Below, piece after piece: positions 43,335 through 52,761 of a stretch of DNA of 64,000 nt. Made by a program: the position numbers and the translations under genes. Below the pieces are notes generated by a model. That model was given only the letters and a program-made list of their open reading frames with translations, had not been told where the DNA came from and made no database searches. This DNA is from an uncultured Chryseobacterium sp. (GTDB lineage: Bacteria; Bacteroidota; Bacteroidia; Flavobacteriales; Weeksellaceae): NCBI GenBank assembly GCA_913778275.1, contig CAJYWN010000013.1, positions 1-64,000 on the forward strand. The letters run 5' to 3'. Numbering within the stretch: position 1 is the stretch's first letter; every line of letters begins with the position of its first letter.

Positions 43335-43500
43335 CTAACTTTAATTTGTAATAACCACAACTTATTTTTCCCAACAGTCAATCAAGTCATAACTTTTACA
43401 AATTAATTTTAACCCAATCGTCCCAAAATCTCTTTTATTTTTTAGATAAATTGAGAGAAAATGAATTAATATCAGGACGCGCTATGCATGCACGTACCAT

Positions 43501-45693
43501 TTACATTATCTTTCTAAATATCCCATGCTTTATTTTCGTAAATAATCTTTCATCTTTAACAAAACGCTGAAAGCTGCTTCCCGACATTCCATTTTCAAGT
43601 GCTATTTTAGCTGCTTCTTTATTTTGAAATTCTTCAGGCAAAGCATTAAAAACATTCTGCTGTACTTCAGTTAATATTATTTTTGTAGCAGAATCATTTT
43701 TTTCATCCGAACTATTATCAGGTTTAGAAATTACAGAATGGACTTTTAAAGCCGTTTGAGAAAAATACGTTACCAGTTTGATTGCCGCCTCTGTTGATCT
43801 CAGAGAAATTCCCATCAAATCACTCTCTCCACAGGCATAATAAAATACTTCCATCAGTAAAGAAAGTCTTATGGCATATGTTTCCAGCTTATTAGAAATA
43901 CTTATTAAAATTTCATCATCTATCTTATTCAGGTAATCTGTTGATTGATGTTGCCAGTCCATCAGATAATTTTCAGCGTCAGGACTACACTCTAAAATGC
44001 CCCCTTCATTGTTATGCAGCTCTAAAACTTTAGCTATGATATTTTCCCATTCTTTAATATATTTCTTATCCAGATGATTTTTACTCCATTTTTCCTTATC
44101 TTGTTCGTCAGGGAATGCAAATAAAAAACGGTGTAAAAAACCATTTCCAATCCTTCCTTTCGCCAGCTCGGCCAACACACTATTCTGAATAGTTCCTATT
44201 ACCGAAATAAAGGGATTCGGGATGAGATAATTCCCTGCTGTTTTACGGTTCACCGTTATAGATTTTCCGCTCCATGCCGACAGCCATTTTTCCTCTTCAC
44301 TTCCATTATTATATCTGTTGAAGTCTTTAAACCATGTAGTCAGCTCATCTACACAAACTCCAATAGTATTTTTATTTTTGCTCAGAACATCAACAAGGGC
44401 TTCAAAAGTGAAATCTGAAATAAGAAACTGCTTCCAGAAAGGTTCTTCCATTAATTCTGACTGTTTTGCTGCTTTCTCTTTTTTAGTTAAAGCTTCAATG
44501 AATTTATATTCAGCTTTTTCTGAAAGGTATTTCTTATAAGCTTCTTCGTCAATTTTCCTAAGTGGTTCTGTAGCAAATGTTAAAGGATGCGATTTATTGG
44601 TTCCTGCTTTTCCGACAATAGCCATATACAAAATAGCACTGTCAACCCATCCCTCTTTAAATTTCACTTTACAGGATAATCCTATTGCTACAGAAACCGC
44701 ATACATCATACTTGCTGCCGTATAATCAACAGGATAAGTCATAGTATTTTTAAGTTCTGTAATAATGTTCTGAATCTTTTCAGGAAAAACTTCAATAGGG
44801 AAAGGATTTTCTTTAGCTTTTTGCAAGCCTTTAGGTAATTCGTCTTCATTTTCTATGGCCCACGATTTAAAATCATTATGGGCTATCCCAAATTCGTTTG
44901 TTTTATACGCTGAATGTATAGTCCTTTTAAATTCGGGAAGATCAAATTCAGAGGTAATGTTTATATGATCATGAATCAGGATGAACGCGTTCTCTTTCTC
45001 TATCCCGAAACGACAACAGGCTCCTGCAATTTTAAAAACATATTTGTTCCTATTACCATCAATAAAGAATTCATTTTGATTTTCCATCCACTTCACTACG
45101 ATTTTCTCAAAAGTGTCCCTATCGCGTTCTAAAGTGCGTTCTGGATCAAATATTTCTGCATCCCAATTGATGTAAATATCCTGATCATAGGCAAAGAACG
45201 CTAATCTTGCTATATCTGAAGTGCTAGAATCAAAATAGTCAGAATCGAAATACGCTCCGGCTTCTATAAAAATGCCTTTGTAGTCATTCTGATTCTTCCA
45301 GTCTCTTATCCTGATAATGGCTTTTAATCCTTTACCGCTCGGACTCATAAAAACAGCCAGAACAAAAGGGCAATCGGTCAACTTGTTTCTCTCTCGTTGC
45401 AAAGTTTCAGGATCAGGTAATTTATCAAAGTCCAGCATCATTAAACCACTGACGGATGTAATGCCGGAAGCTTTTCTTTCAGAGAATGTACCGGAAGTAG
45501 TAAAACCGGGAAGTCCTTTTTTGTATTTATCGTCTTTAGTTTCCCTAAATTTTGTTTGGAGATTAATAATCTTTTGTTCAGGGTTTTTAATTCTTTCCAA
45601 CACAGAAGATAGAGATACTTGCTTTATGTTTTTTGGTAATCTGATGTTTTCACATACAGAGATTACAGGATCAAATGCGGGGCAATTTTCCAT
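43501..45693 (-). CDS. VirE_N / DUF3987 protein of a mobile element
   Basis: 730 residues with an N-terminal BT4734/VirE_N-like domain (about 30-190, LMMLDFDKLPD, VFMSPSGKGLKAIIRI), a primase C-terminal-like stretch and a DUF3987-type ATPase/primase region (about 290-600). Such proteins are common on Bacteroidota integrative elements, where they are thought to act in replication or mobilisation. It is followed on the same strand by the HTH gene, 6 nt away at its 5' side. Confidence 0.82.
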   Translation of the reverse strand: MENCPAFDPVISVCENIRLPKNIKQVSLSSVLERIKNPEQKIINLQTKFRETKDDKYKKGLPGFTTSGTFSERKASGITSVSGLMMLDFDKLPDPETLQRERNKLTDCPFVLAVFMSPSGKGLKAIIRIRDWKNQNDYKGIFIEAGAYFDSDYFDSSTSDIARLAFFAYDQDIYINWDAEIFDPERTLERDRDTFEKIVVKWMENQNEFFIDGNRNKYVFKIAGACCRFGIEKENAFILIHDHINITSEFDLPEFKRTIHSAYKTNEFGIAHNDFKSWAIENEDELPKGLQKAKENPFPIEVFPEKIQNIITELKNTMTYPVDYTAASMMYAVSVAIGLSCKVKFKEGWVDSAILYMAIVGKAGTNKSHPLTFATEPLRKIDEEAYKKYLSEKAEYKFIEALTKKEKAAKQSELMEEPFWKQFLISDFTFEALVDVLSKNKNTIGVCVDELTTWFKDFNRYNNGSEEEKWLSAWSGKSITVNRKTAGNYLIPNPFISVIGTIQNSVLAELAKGRIGNGFLHRFLFAFPDEQDKEKWSKNHLDKKYIKEWENIIAKVLELHNNEGGILECSPDAENYLMDWQHQSTDYLNKIDDEILISISNKLETYAIRLSLLMEVFYYACGESDLMGISLRSTEAAIKLVTYFSQTALKVHSVISKPDNSSDEKNDSATKIILTEVQQNVFNALPEEFQNKEAAKIALENGMSGSSFQRFVKDERLFTKIKHGIFRKIM

Positions 45694-45699
45694 ACTATT

Positions 45700-45927
45700 T
45701 TATTTAAGCTTTTGATAGTATTTTTTCCCCGCAATGATCACAGGTTTTATTTTTCCGTCTTTTTCGTATCTCCAAATAGTTGGGAGAGATTTTTTAATGT
45801 ATTTGGAGTATTCCTGAAGTGTTAAAAGTTCCGAATCAGGTTCAAAATTATTTTCTGCCAATACTTTATCCAATTTAGCATTGATATTGGATAGTTGGAG
45901 TTCAATAGTAGTAAATGGATTTTCCAT
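45700..45927 (-). CDS. Excisionase-like helix-turn-helix protein
   Basis: 75 residues. The MerR-like HTH segment LLTLQEYSKYIKKSLPTIWR and the KKYYQKLK end suggest a recombination-directionality or excisionase factor. It lies just upstream of the VirE_N/DUF3987 gene and on the integrase strand, the common Bacteroidota mobile module. Confidence 0.75.
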   Translation of the reverse strand: MENPFTTIELQLSNINAKLDKVLAENNFEPDSELLTLQEYSKYIKKSLPTIWRYEKDGKIKPVIIAGKKYYQKLK

Positions 45928-46003
45928 TATTTAGAATTTTATATTGACAAATGTATAAGGTCTAAAAATGGATTATGTGGATTTTTTGGATTAATCCAAA
46001 AAT

Positions 46004-46855
46004 CTACAATTTAAATTCATTTAATGTTTTTTCAATTTTGTCCAGTTGGTTAGTATGCTCATCATCATTTTCAAATTCATTACGTCCGTAATCATCTTTT
46101 TGCAAATATTTATGAACACCTGTATATTTATCTTTTTTGCCGATCCAGCTCATAAATCCTTTTAGATTAAAATTTTCCACGATGGATTTAGATGTAATTT
46201 GATGAATCACTAATGCTAGTCTTTTTCCCTTTAAGTCTGAATCTTGTAAATATGCTCTCAATTTTTCTGCATTGTATCCTGCGCTTTCTACTACTCTGAT
46301 AATTAGAATATTTTCATCTGGCTTGTCTTCCATTATTTCAGGCTTTTTTGTATTGCTTGTTTTTAAATCCGGCAGATATTTTTTAAACTGAAATAAATGT
46401 AATTCTTCATATTCTATATAAGCAGATAAAACTCCGTTTCTAAAACCATGATCCTGAATATCATTCAAAAAATATTTATAAGCTGTAAAATATTTAAAAT
46501 TACTTTTCCATTCTTCATTATAGAGCCTCAATAAATTGAGTATATGATCCTTGTCAGGGCTTTTTACTTTTAAATTATCCTCAAACCATTTTATGCCGGC
46601 CAAATAGCCTTTAAAATATTCATCAAAAATTTCAAAAGGGCTATCCCTTACATATTGTGCTAAGCATCTATTCCAAAGATCTATTTTTTCATTATCGACG
46701 GAATGTGAAGTATGAACCATGAATGTGCATTCCGGATCTAGACAACTGCCTGCATACAGTTTTTGCCTCCTTTCAAAATCAGAAGAGGTTAAATCTACTA
46801 ATAAAGAGTATTGATAATCTAAGACTCCGGGTTTATAATTTTCAACTTCATTCAC
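46004..46855 (-). CDS. Hypothetical protein of the mobility module
   Basis: 283 residues without recognised motifs, apart from a CLDPECTFMVH pair of Cys near the N-terminus and a charged C-terminus. It lies between the excisionase-like gene and the direct repeats, on the same strand, so it is element-specific. Family not recognised; an RteC-like regulator was considered but not supported. Confidence 0.6.
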   Translation of the reverse strand: MNEVENYKPGVLDYQYSLLVDLTSSDFERRQKLYAGSCLDPECTFMVHTSHSVDNEKIDLWNRCLAQYVRDSPFEIFDEYFKGYLAGIKWFEDNLKVKSPDKDHILNLLRLYNEEWKSNFKYFTAYKYFLNDIQDHGFRNGVLSAYIEYEELHLFQFKKYLPDLKTSNTKKPEIMEDKPDENILIIRVVESAGYNAEKLRAYLQDSDLKGKRLALVIHQITSKSIVENFNLKGFMSWIGKKDKYTGVHKYLQKDDYGRNEFENDDEHTNQLDKIEKTLNEFKL

Positions 46856-46885
46856 TATATTGATATTTTTAATTGAAAATTAAGC

Positions 46886-47101
46886 ATTTTATCACAAATT
46901 ATCACCAAATTATCATTAAAAAACATCTGAAAGCATTATGAATAAAGGACTCTGCCAAAATTGTCAATTATACCACCTGTAATTTTATAAAATTCATAAT
47001 CTACTTATCAATACATATTTTATCATAAATTGTCAACAAATTATCATTGAAAAATATCCGAAAGGATTATGAATAAAGGATTCTATCTAAATTATCAACT
47101 T
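46886..47101. repeat. Two imperfect 85-bp direct repeats with TTATCA iterons
   Basis: Copies at 46886-46970 and 47017-47101 share the frame of CATTATGAATAAAGGA and AAATTATCA units with about 13 differences. Each contains shorter repeats of (A)AATTATCA. They lie between the integrase and its neighbour, where integrase arm sites or an origin are often found. Confidence 0.7.
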
Positions 47102-47123
47102 TATCATATAGTATTTTTAATTA

Positions 47124-48497
47124 TCAATCCTGGGTAATATCAATATTTGCATAAAAATTCGTGATAAGTTTGGCATTTGTGTTATCTTTTTTTCCAATGT
47201 ATTCTAATAAGGTTCTTTCTTCTTTATGTCCTGAAACTTCTAAAATTAAGGATGTTGGTAGTTTTGAATAAAAATTAGTGCAATAAGATTTCCTCCCTGT
47301 ATGCGAGCCTATCAATTCCCATTTTTCGTATTTTCCTTTTACATACCTCCATGTACCATCTTCTTTTACCTTTTTCAAAACGGTTCCGTCAGTCATCTCA
47401 TCAATGCCAGCTATTTTACAGACTTCTTTTATTTGTTTGTTATAAATTTGATCTACTATAGAGTCTGGAAAATCCATATCTCGCTTTTGTAATATTTTTA
47501 TTACTTCAGGATGCAAAGGCAAGGAAATTTTCTTATCTGTTTTTACCTGAGTAAAATCTATAAAGAAATCTTCACCATCTTTACGGATCATATTTTTTGT
47601 AAATTTCATAAAGTCTGAAATTCTTTGCCCTAAAAAGCAGCTGATGTAAAGCCAGTCTCGGGCATCTTCCAGATATGTAGGAATTTTATCACAGTTTTTA
47701 ATGGTTTTTAGCTCTGAAAAAGATAAATAAACTATATCTGTTTCTTCATAAGCCTTTTTAAAAAGATCATACATTGGATGTAATATAATACCGTAATTTT
47801 TGGAGTAATTACAAATGGTTCTAATGATTTTAATGGTTTTTGCAATGGTATTGGAAGAAAATAATTTTATATCTTTCAAATATTCTTCCAAGTAATACAT
47901 AAATTCCGGGTTTACTTCTGATACGGAATAATTAACATTGTATCCTTTTATGGATGATTGGTATTTTTGAAAATCAAATATGATGTTTTTAGTATTCTCC
48001 AGCTTCAATATTGTTCCTCTTGCTATTTCATTACGTTTTAATTTAATGTAGTTCTCAAAATGCCAGATCAAAGATACCGGAGTTTCTGAAAGATTGTCCT
48101 GATCTTCTTTCTTCTTGATTTCATCGTAATATTTCTTTACCGTTGATGTGAGCCAAGCTTTATTTGGATTTTCTTCATTCTTAAAATCTGCTTCATAATT
48201 TAGAATAATATAGTCTCGGAGTTCTTTCTGATTATTTAAAACTCTTACAATAGTATTCATAATATGCAAGTCTTTCCCTTTGTATTTTTTGTATTTGCCC
48301 CAGAATTTTTTCCCATCAAATAAAGGACTTTCTAAAACCTCATCGGGTTTATATACATAAATTTCTGTTTTTGTTTCAACGAAATCTAAACCAAACGGAT
48401 TTTTGTCTGATATTTTTTCTGGATTGTTGAACTGTAATCTAACAGTAAAGGGATCATTTTTCTTAATAGATCGTAATAGAAAGTTAACAGAAGCCAT
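47124..48497 (-). CDS. Tyrosine recombinase / integrase
   Basis: A 457-residue integrase with Arg in LGQRISDF, HTGRKSY (HxxR), GHKEERTLLEY (second His and catalytic Tyr). The N-terminal part has arm-binding and core-binding regions. It faces the tRNA gene, 179 nt away, the usual layout for insertion at a tRNA 3' end. The start may be at 48503 instead. Confidence 0.92.
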   Translation of the reverse strand: MASVNFLLRSIKKNDPFTVRLQFNNPEKISDKNPFGLDFVETKTEIYVYKPDEVLESPLFDGKKFWGKYKKYKGKDLHIMNTIVRVLNNQKELRDYIILNYEADFKNEENPNKAWLTSTVKKYYDEIKKKEDQDNLSETPVSLIWHFENYIKLKRNEIARGTILKLENTKNIIFDFQKYQSSIKGYNVNYSVSEVNPEFMYYLEEYLKDIKLFSSNTIAKTIKIIRTICNYSKNYGIILHPMYDLFKKAYEETDIVYLSFSELKTIKNCDKIPTYLEDARDWLYISCFLGQRISDFMKFTKNMIRKDGEDFFIDFTQVKTDKKISLPLHPEVIKILQKRDMDFPDSIVDQIYNKQIKEVCKIAGIDEMTDGTVLKKVKEDGTWRYVKGKYEKWELIGSHTGRKSYCTNFYSKLPTSLILEVSGHKEERTLLEYIGKKDNTNAKLITNFYANIDITQD

Positions 48498-48586
48498 GAG
48501 CATTATATTTTAATAACTCGAATATAGCGCTATTTAATACAAGTGTTGTATTATTCTGTATTATTTTAGTAGGTATAATTTAAAAG

Positions 48587-48674
48587 AATGAAATGCTATG
48601 AAATCAAAAACTCTTTATTAATAAGACTTTAGATAACATAGCATTTCATTTGAATAAGTATCATTTCACTTATT
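48587..48674. repeat. Inverted repeats at the right island end
   Basis: Arms AATGAAATGCTATG (48587) and CATAGCATTTCATT (48637) are perfect; a second pair, AATAAGT (48653) and ACTTATT (48668), lies next to the tRNA 3' end. These are candidate integrase binding sites or hairpins. Confidence 0.6.
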
Positions 48675-48675
48675 G

Positions 48676-48749
48676 TGGTCCCACTTGGGCTCGAACCAAG
48701 GACCACCTGATTATGAGTCAGGTGCTCTAACCAACTGAGCTATAGGACC
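48676..48749 (-). tRNA. tRNA with CAU anticodon (Met or Ile2)
   Basis: A 74-nt cloverleaf on the minus strand. Acceptor arms GGTCCTA and TGGGACC pair; the anticodon loop is CTCATAA (anticodon CAU). The CCA end is not encoded. The variable loop TGGTC is like E. coli Ile2 (lysidine) more than Met, but the assignment is unsettled. It is the integration site of the island. Confidence 0.9.
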
Positions 48750-48810
48750 GCAAAATTGGTTGAATTTTGTGACTGCAAAAATAACAAAATTTCCGGCACT
48801 ACAAAATTTT

Positions 48811-49209
48811 TTATTGCTTTTCTTGACAAAGTTCTACCAGTACGCCGTTTGTGCATTTCGGGTGCAGGAAGACAATTAATTTATTATCAGCGCCTTCCTT
48901 CGGCTCCTCGGAAATAAATTCAAACCCTTCATTTTTTAGGCGTGCAATCTCATGCAGAATGTTATCCACTCCAAAAGCCAGATGATGAACACCTTCGCCC
49001 TTCCTATCAATAAATTTTGAGATAGGACTCTCCTGTTTACTGGCTTCCAGAAGTTCGATTTTACTTTCGCCCGCTTCATAAAATGAAGTAACAACACCTT
49101 CCCTTTCCACAGATTCTTTTTTATAAGATTCCTTTCCTAAAAGTTTGGCAAAAAGTTCGTCGGAAACTCCCAAAGATTTTACGGCAATACCGATATGTTC
49201 TAATTTCAT
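48811..49209 (-). CDS. Methylmalonyl-CoA epimerase
   Basis: 132 residues of the vicinal oxygen chelate fold, starting MKLEHIGIAVKSLG. It has the metal-ligand His5, a second HHLAFGV His and the LVELCQ Glu. It converts (S)- to (R)-methylmalonyl-CoA in propionate metabolism. The length and order match the family. It is the first core gene right of the tRNA. Confidence 0.93.
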   Translation of the reverse strand: MKLEHIGIAVKSLGVSDELFAKLLGKESYKKESVEREGVVTSFYEAGESKIELLEASKQESPISKFIDRKGEGVHHLAFGVDNILHEIARLKNEGFEFISEEPKEGADNKLIVFLHPKCTNGVLVELCQEKQ

Positions 49210-49277
49210 AATTATATATTAAGTTGTAAATTTGACAAACGTTCAAATTTTCAAAGTATCAATTCAAACAAAAGTAC

Positions 49278-49285
49278 TAAATTTG
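49278..49285 (+). promoter_or_regulatory. TAnnTTTG -7 box of rbfA
   Basis: TAAATTTG, 8 nt before the rbfA ATG. Confidence 0.45.
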
Positions 49286-49293
49286 CACAACTT

Positions 49294-49653
49294 ATGGAAA
49301 GCAACAGACAACGAAAAGTAGCACAGATCATACAGGAAGACTTCGCGGAGCTTTTCCGCAAACAGGCTGCCGAAAGCAGGCAAAGCATTTTGGTATCGGT
49401 TTCCGATGTGAAAGTAACGGCAGATCTTGGTATTGCTAAAATCTACCTGAGTATATTCCCGCAGGAATTCCGCGCTGCCGTGATGAAGGAAATTGAAGAA
49501 AACAAAGCACAGTACAGAAATTTTATCGGTCAGAAAATGGCCAAGCAGGTGCGTGTGATTCCTAATCTTAACTTTTATTTGGATACTACCCTTGATGATG
49601 TTGAAAAATTAGACAGAGAGTTAAGAGGCGAAGGTGATAATCCTATTCTGTAA
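49294..49653 (+). CDS. rbfA: Ribosome-binding factor A
   Basis: 119 residues starting MESNRQRKVAQIIQEDFAEL, with the KH-like region VSDVKVTADLGIAKIYLSIF and the final LDDVEKLDRELR. It assists maturation of the 16S rRNA 5' end in the 30S subunit. The permease gene starts 4 nt downstream, so the two form one operon. Confidence 0.95.
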   Translation: MESNRQRKVAQIIQEDFAELFRKQAAESRQSILVSVSDVKVTADLGIAKIYLSIFPQEFRAAVMKEIEENKAQYRNFIGQKMAKQVRVIPNLNFYLDTTLDDVEKLDRELRGEGDNPIL

Positions 49654-49656
49654 CCC

Positions 49657-50862
49657 TTGAAGAACATTGCATTTTATATAGCTTCCAGGTACCTTTTGGC
49701 AAAAAAAGGCAGCACTGCGGTTACGTTTATTACGTGGCTTGCTGTAGGAGCCATGACGGTTGCCGTTACTGCAATGTTTGTTATTATTTCCGTTTTTTCC
49801 GGACTCGAAGATCTTAATAAAGATCTGATTTCCAATCTCCATGCAGATCTTACCATTAAAAGCACTTCAGGCAAAACCCTAAAGGATTTTGATAAAATAA
49901 ATGCTGTCCTTAAAAACAATAAAGAGATCAGCCATTTTTCAAGAGTTATTGAAGAAAAAGTCTATATCAGCTACAGCGGAAAAGGAGACATCGCTTATCT
50001 TCGAGGCGTAGATACTGCCTATACAAAAGTAAATCCTGTTGATAAAGACATTTTCTATGGCGCCTACCCCAGCTTTAAATATTCCAATGAAGTTTTAATG
50101 GAAAATTCACTGGAAAACAGGCTCTCAATACCTGTATCTTCCAATTCGGATTACGCAACGGTATTTATGCCTAAGCCAGGCACCGGAATCATCAACAAAG
50201 AAGAAGATATTTACAACAAAAAAGACATCCTGGTTACTGGAGTTTTCCCCGGAAAAGAACAGCTGGATAACTATATCATTGCCCCCGTTGAACTTGCGGA
50301 AGAACTATTGAACCTTCCGAAACATTCAGCTTACCAGATTGTTATCAAGCTTAAAAATCCGGATAATGCCAATTCTGTAAAACAGCAGCTCCTTTCCGCT
50401 TTGGGAAAGAATATCGAAATTAAAACCAAAGAAGAAGAAAATGCCGCTTTCTGGAAAATGATTAACACAGAAAAGCTTTTTATTTATTTAATTTTCGCTT
50501 TGGTTATTTTTATCACTACCTTTAACCTTGCAGGAGCGATCATTATTTTACAGCTTGATAAAAAACAGCAGGCAAAATCATTGGTATCTTTGGGATTTCC
50601 TTTAAGTCACCTGCGGCAAATTTATTTTTACACAGGAATTCTGATCGTTGTACTGGGCATCATTTCAGGGCTTATTCTGGGAACAGTGCTTTGCTATTTT
50701 CAGCAGTACACCGAATTCTTCAAAGCCAATGAGACACTACCGTTCCCTATAAAGATAGTGGGTCAGAACTACTTCATTGTTTCGGTCACTGCAGCACTTT
50801 TCGGGTTTGGTATTTCATGGGTATTTTCCAAAATAAGTAAAGATTATATTACTAAAAATTAA
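49657..50862 (+). CDS. FtsX/LolE-like ABC transporter permease
   Basis: 401 residues: an N-terminal TM helix (about 22-46), a large periplasmic domain (about 50-265), and three C-terminal TM helices (about 272-295, 320-345 and 370-393), as in LolC/LolE and FtsX. The start is TTG at 49657, 4 nt after the rbfA stop. It probably takes part in lipoprotein release or membrane-linked transport with an ATPase encoded elsewhere; no ATPase is adjacent. Confidence 0.9.
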   Translation: MKNIAFYIASRYLLAKKGSTAVTFITWLAVGAMTVAVTAMFVIISVFSGLEDLNKDLISNLHADLTIKSTSGKTLKDFDKINAVLKNNKEISHFSRVIEEKVYISYSGKGDIAYLRGVDTAYTKVNPVDKDIFYGAYPSFKYSNEVLMENSLENRLSIPVSSNSDYATVFMPKPGTGIINKEEDIYNKKDILVTGVFPGKEQLDNYIIAPVELAEELLNLPKHSAYQIVIKLKNPDNANSVKQQLLSALGKNIEIKTKEEENAAFWKMINTEKLFIYLIFALVIFITTFNLAGAIIILQLDKKQQAKSLVSLGFPLSHLRQIYFYTGILIVVLGIISGLILGTVLCYFQQYTEFFKANETLPFPIKIVGQNYFIVSVTAALFGFGISWVFSKISKDYITKN

Positions 50863-50910
50863 CACATTAAACGTTCATTTTTTTGTACCTTTACGCCCCA
50901 ATTTTTAAAA

Positions 50911-52701
50911 ATGAAACGTACTTTATTTTCTTTACTCATGAGCTTTGCATGTATCAGTGCCTTTGCTCAGATTCCCACAGGCTATTACGACGGGACAACT
51001 GGCCTTTCCGGAGCTGCTTTAAAAACCAAACTGAAGCAGATTATCACAAACGGTCATATTGATAACGGCTATGGCGGATTATGGAGCGGATACCAGACTA
51101 CAGACCGCGACAATATTGCAATAGCAGGTTTTGAAAATGACAATACAATTTTAGATATATATTCTGAAAATCCCAATGGTACAGATCCTTACACCTACAA
51201 TTATCCGAGCGGGCAGTGCGGTTCTTACAACAGCGAAGGAGATTGTTACAACAGAGAGCATATAGTTCCGCAGAGTTTATTCAACAGTAACACTCCAATG
51301 GTTTCAGACATTCATTTTATTAGACCCACGGACGGAAAAGTAAACGGGATGAGATCAAACTATCCTTTTGGGAAAGTGGGAAGCGCAAGTTATACCTCTC
51401 TGAACGGCTCAAAATTAGGAAATTCTGTTTCTCCGGGGTATTCGGGTGTTGTTTTTGAACCCGTTGATGCTTTTAAAGGAGATGTTGCAAGAATGATACT
51501 GTATTTTGTAACAAGATATGAGTCTCAGCTTTCGGGCTTTGCAACAGGAAATATGTTAGGAGGCTCAGCATTTCCCGGATTACAGACTTGGGAACTGAAC
51601 CAGTTATTGGCTTGGCATGCTGCAGATCCTGTATCAGCAACTGAAATCGCCAGAAACAACGCTTCTTATATTTATCAGGGAAACAGAAATCCTTATATTG
51701 ATCACCCGGAATATGTCGGTGAAGTCTGGGGAACGCCTACAGCTGATACTCAAGCTCCTACAGCTCCTACTAATTTAGCAACCAATAATCCAACTTCCAA
51801 TACCATTTCATTAAGCTGGACCGCTTCTACGGATAACATAGGAGTTGCCGGATATGATATTTATAAAGACGGAGCTTTCTATACAACCGTTACCGGCACC
51901 ACAGCAACTGTTTCAGGATTAAACCCTTCTACAACTTACAATTTTTATGTAATTGCAAAAGATGCTGTGGGGAACTCTTCCACAGCAAGCAATACAGCAC
52001 AGGGAACAACCCTTGCCGGCGGCCAGCCGGGCGGAAGCTGCGGTACGGAAGATTTTTCTAATATTCCGGCAGCAAGTTCAAGTTATGCCTCACAGACATG
52101 GGTAAGTAATAATATCACATGGAACGCAACAGATGCCAGAACAGACCAGACGATTAACGGAAAAGCAATTACTGTCAGAGACGGATATTTATTAAGCTCA
52201 ACAATTTCCGGCGGAATACAGAGCTTAACGGTTACTACTCAGTTAAAATTCTCAGGATCTTCCAATTCTTTAAATGTTGAGGTGAACGGAACTCCGGTGG
52301 GAACAGTTCCTTACAGTTCAACAACAGGAACATTTACGATCAATAATATTAACGTAAGCGGAAATGTTATCATTAAGATTACAAATCCTGTTTCCGGAAA
52401 CAGAGTCGCTATTGACGATTTGAGCTGGACCTGTTACAGCACATTAGGAATAGCAGAAACTTCAAGCGATAAAGCCGGCTTTGTGATTTACCCTAATCCT
52501 GTAAAAAACAACGAATTATTTGTAAAAGGCGAAAATTTAAATAAAATTTCAAAAGCGCAGATTTTTGATCTTTCAGGAAAACTGATTCAAACTATAGAAA
52601 ATCCTTTTAAAAACTCCAATAAGATACTTCTTAAAGGATTACCAAAAGGAAATTACATTTTAAAAACAGATTCTTTCTCCACAAAATTTATGGTAGAGTA
52701 A
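50911..52701 (+). CDS. Secreted endonuclease I family protein with fibronectin III and T9SS sorting domain
   Basis: 596 residues. A signal peptide (about 1-19) is followed by an endonuclease I domain (about 25-265) with the histidine motif CYNREHIVPQSLFN, a fibronectin type III domain (about 285-370) and a C-terminal T9SS sorting domain (about 525-596, FVIYPNPVKNNELFVKG). It is expected on the surface or outside the cell through the type IX system. Own -7 box TACCTTTA at 50886. Confidence 0.93.
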   Translation: MKRTLFSLLMSFACISAFAQIPTGYYDGTTGLSGAALKTKLKQIITNGHIDNGYGGLWSGYQTTDRDNIAIAGFENDNTILDIYSENPNGTDPYTYNYPSGQCGSYNSEGDCYNREHIVPQSLFNSNTPMVSDIHFIRPTDGKVNGMRSNYPFGKVGSASYTSLNGSKLGNSVSPGYSGVVFEPVDAFKGDVARMILYFVTRYESQLSGFATGNMLGGSAFPGLQTWELNQLLAWHAADPVSATEIARNNASYIYQGNRNPYIDHPEYVGEVWGTPTADTQAPTAPTNLATNNPTSNTISLSWTASTDNIGVAGYDIYKDGAFYTTVTGTTATVSGLNPSTTYNFYVIAKDAVGNSSTASNTAQGTTLAGGQPGGSCGTEDFSNIPAASSSYASQTWVSNNITWNATDARTDQTINGKAITVRDGYLLSSTISGGIQSLTVTTQLKFSGSSNSLNVEVNGTPVGTVPYSSTTGTFTINNINVSGNVIIKITNPVSGNRVAIDDLSWTCYSTLGIAETSSDKAGFVIYPNPVKNNELFVKGENLNKISKAQIFDLSGKLIQTIENPFKNSNKILLKGLPKGNYILKTDSFSTKFMVE

Positions 52702-52720
52702 CAACTAAAATATTTTCATA

Positions 52721-52750
52721 AAAGACCGGTTAGTTTCCGGTCTTTTTTTT
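52721..52750 (+). terminator. Terminator after the endonuclease gene
   Basis: AAAGACCGG-ttagtt-CCGGTCTTT followed by a run of T. Confidence 0.88.
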
Positions 52751-52761
52751 ATTTTTATGCT

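Larger units (their letters stand above)
21965..48694. mobile_element. Predicted integrative island at tRNA(CAU), about 26.7 kb
   Basis: A tyrosine integrase sits beside the tRNA at the right end, and a tRNA 3'-end-like repeat plus a stray terminator lie at the left end. Between them are two RiPP clusters, a SIR2-HerA defence operon, an excisionase-like HTH gene, a VirE_N/DUF3987 gene and direct repeats. Flanking genes are housekeeping. The left limit is less certain than the right; a shorter element covering only about 39.5-48.7 kb is the main alternative. Confidence 0.6.

Noticed and set aside
46886..47101. Direct repeats read as a CRISPR array
   Set aside because: There are only two units, each 85 bp and imperfect, with a single spacer-like gap and no cas genes.
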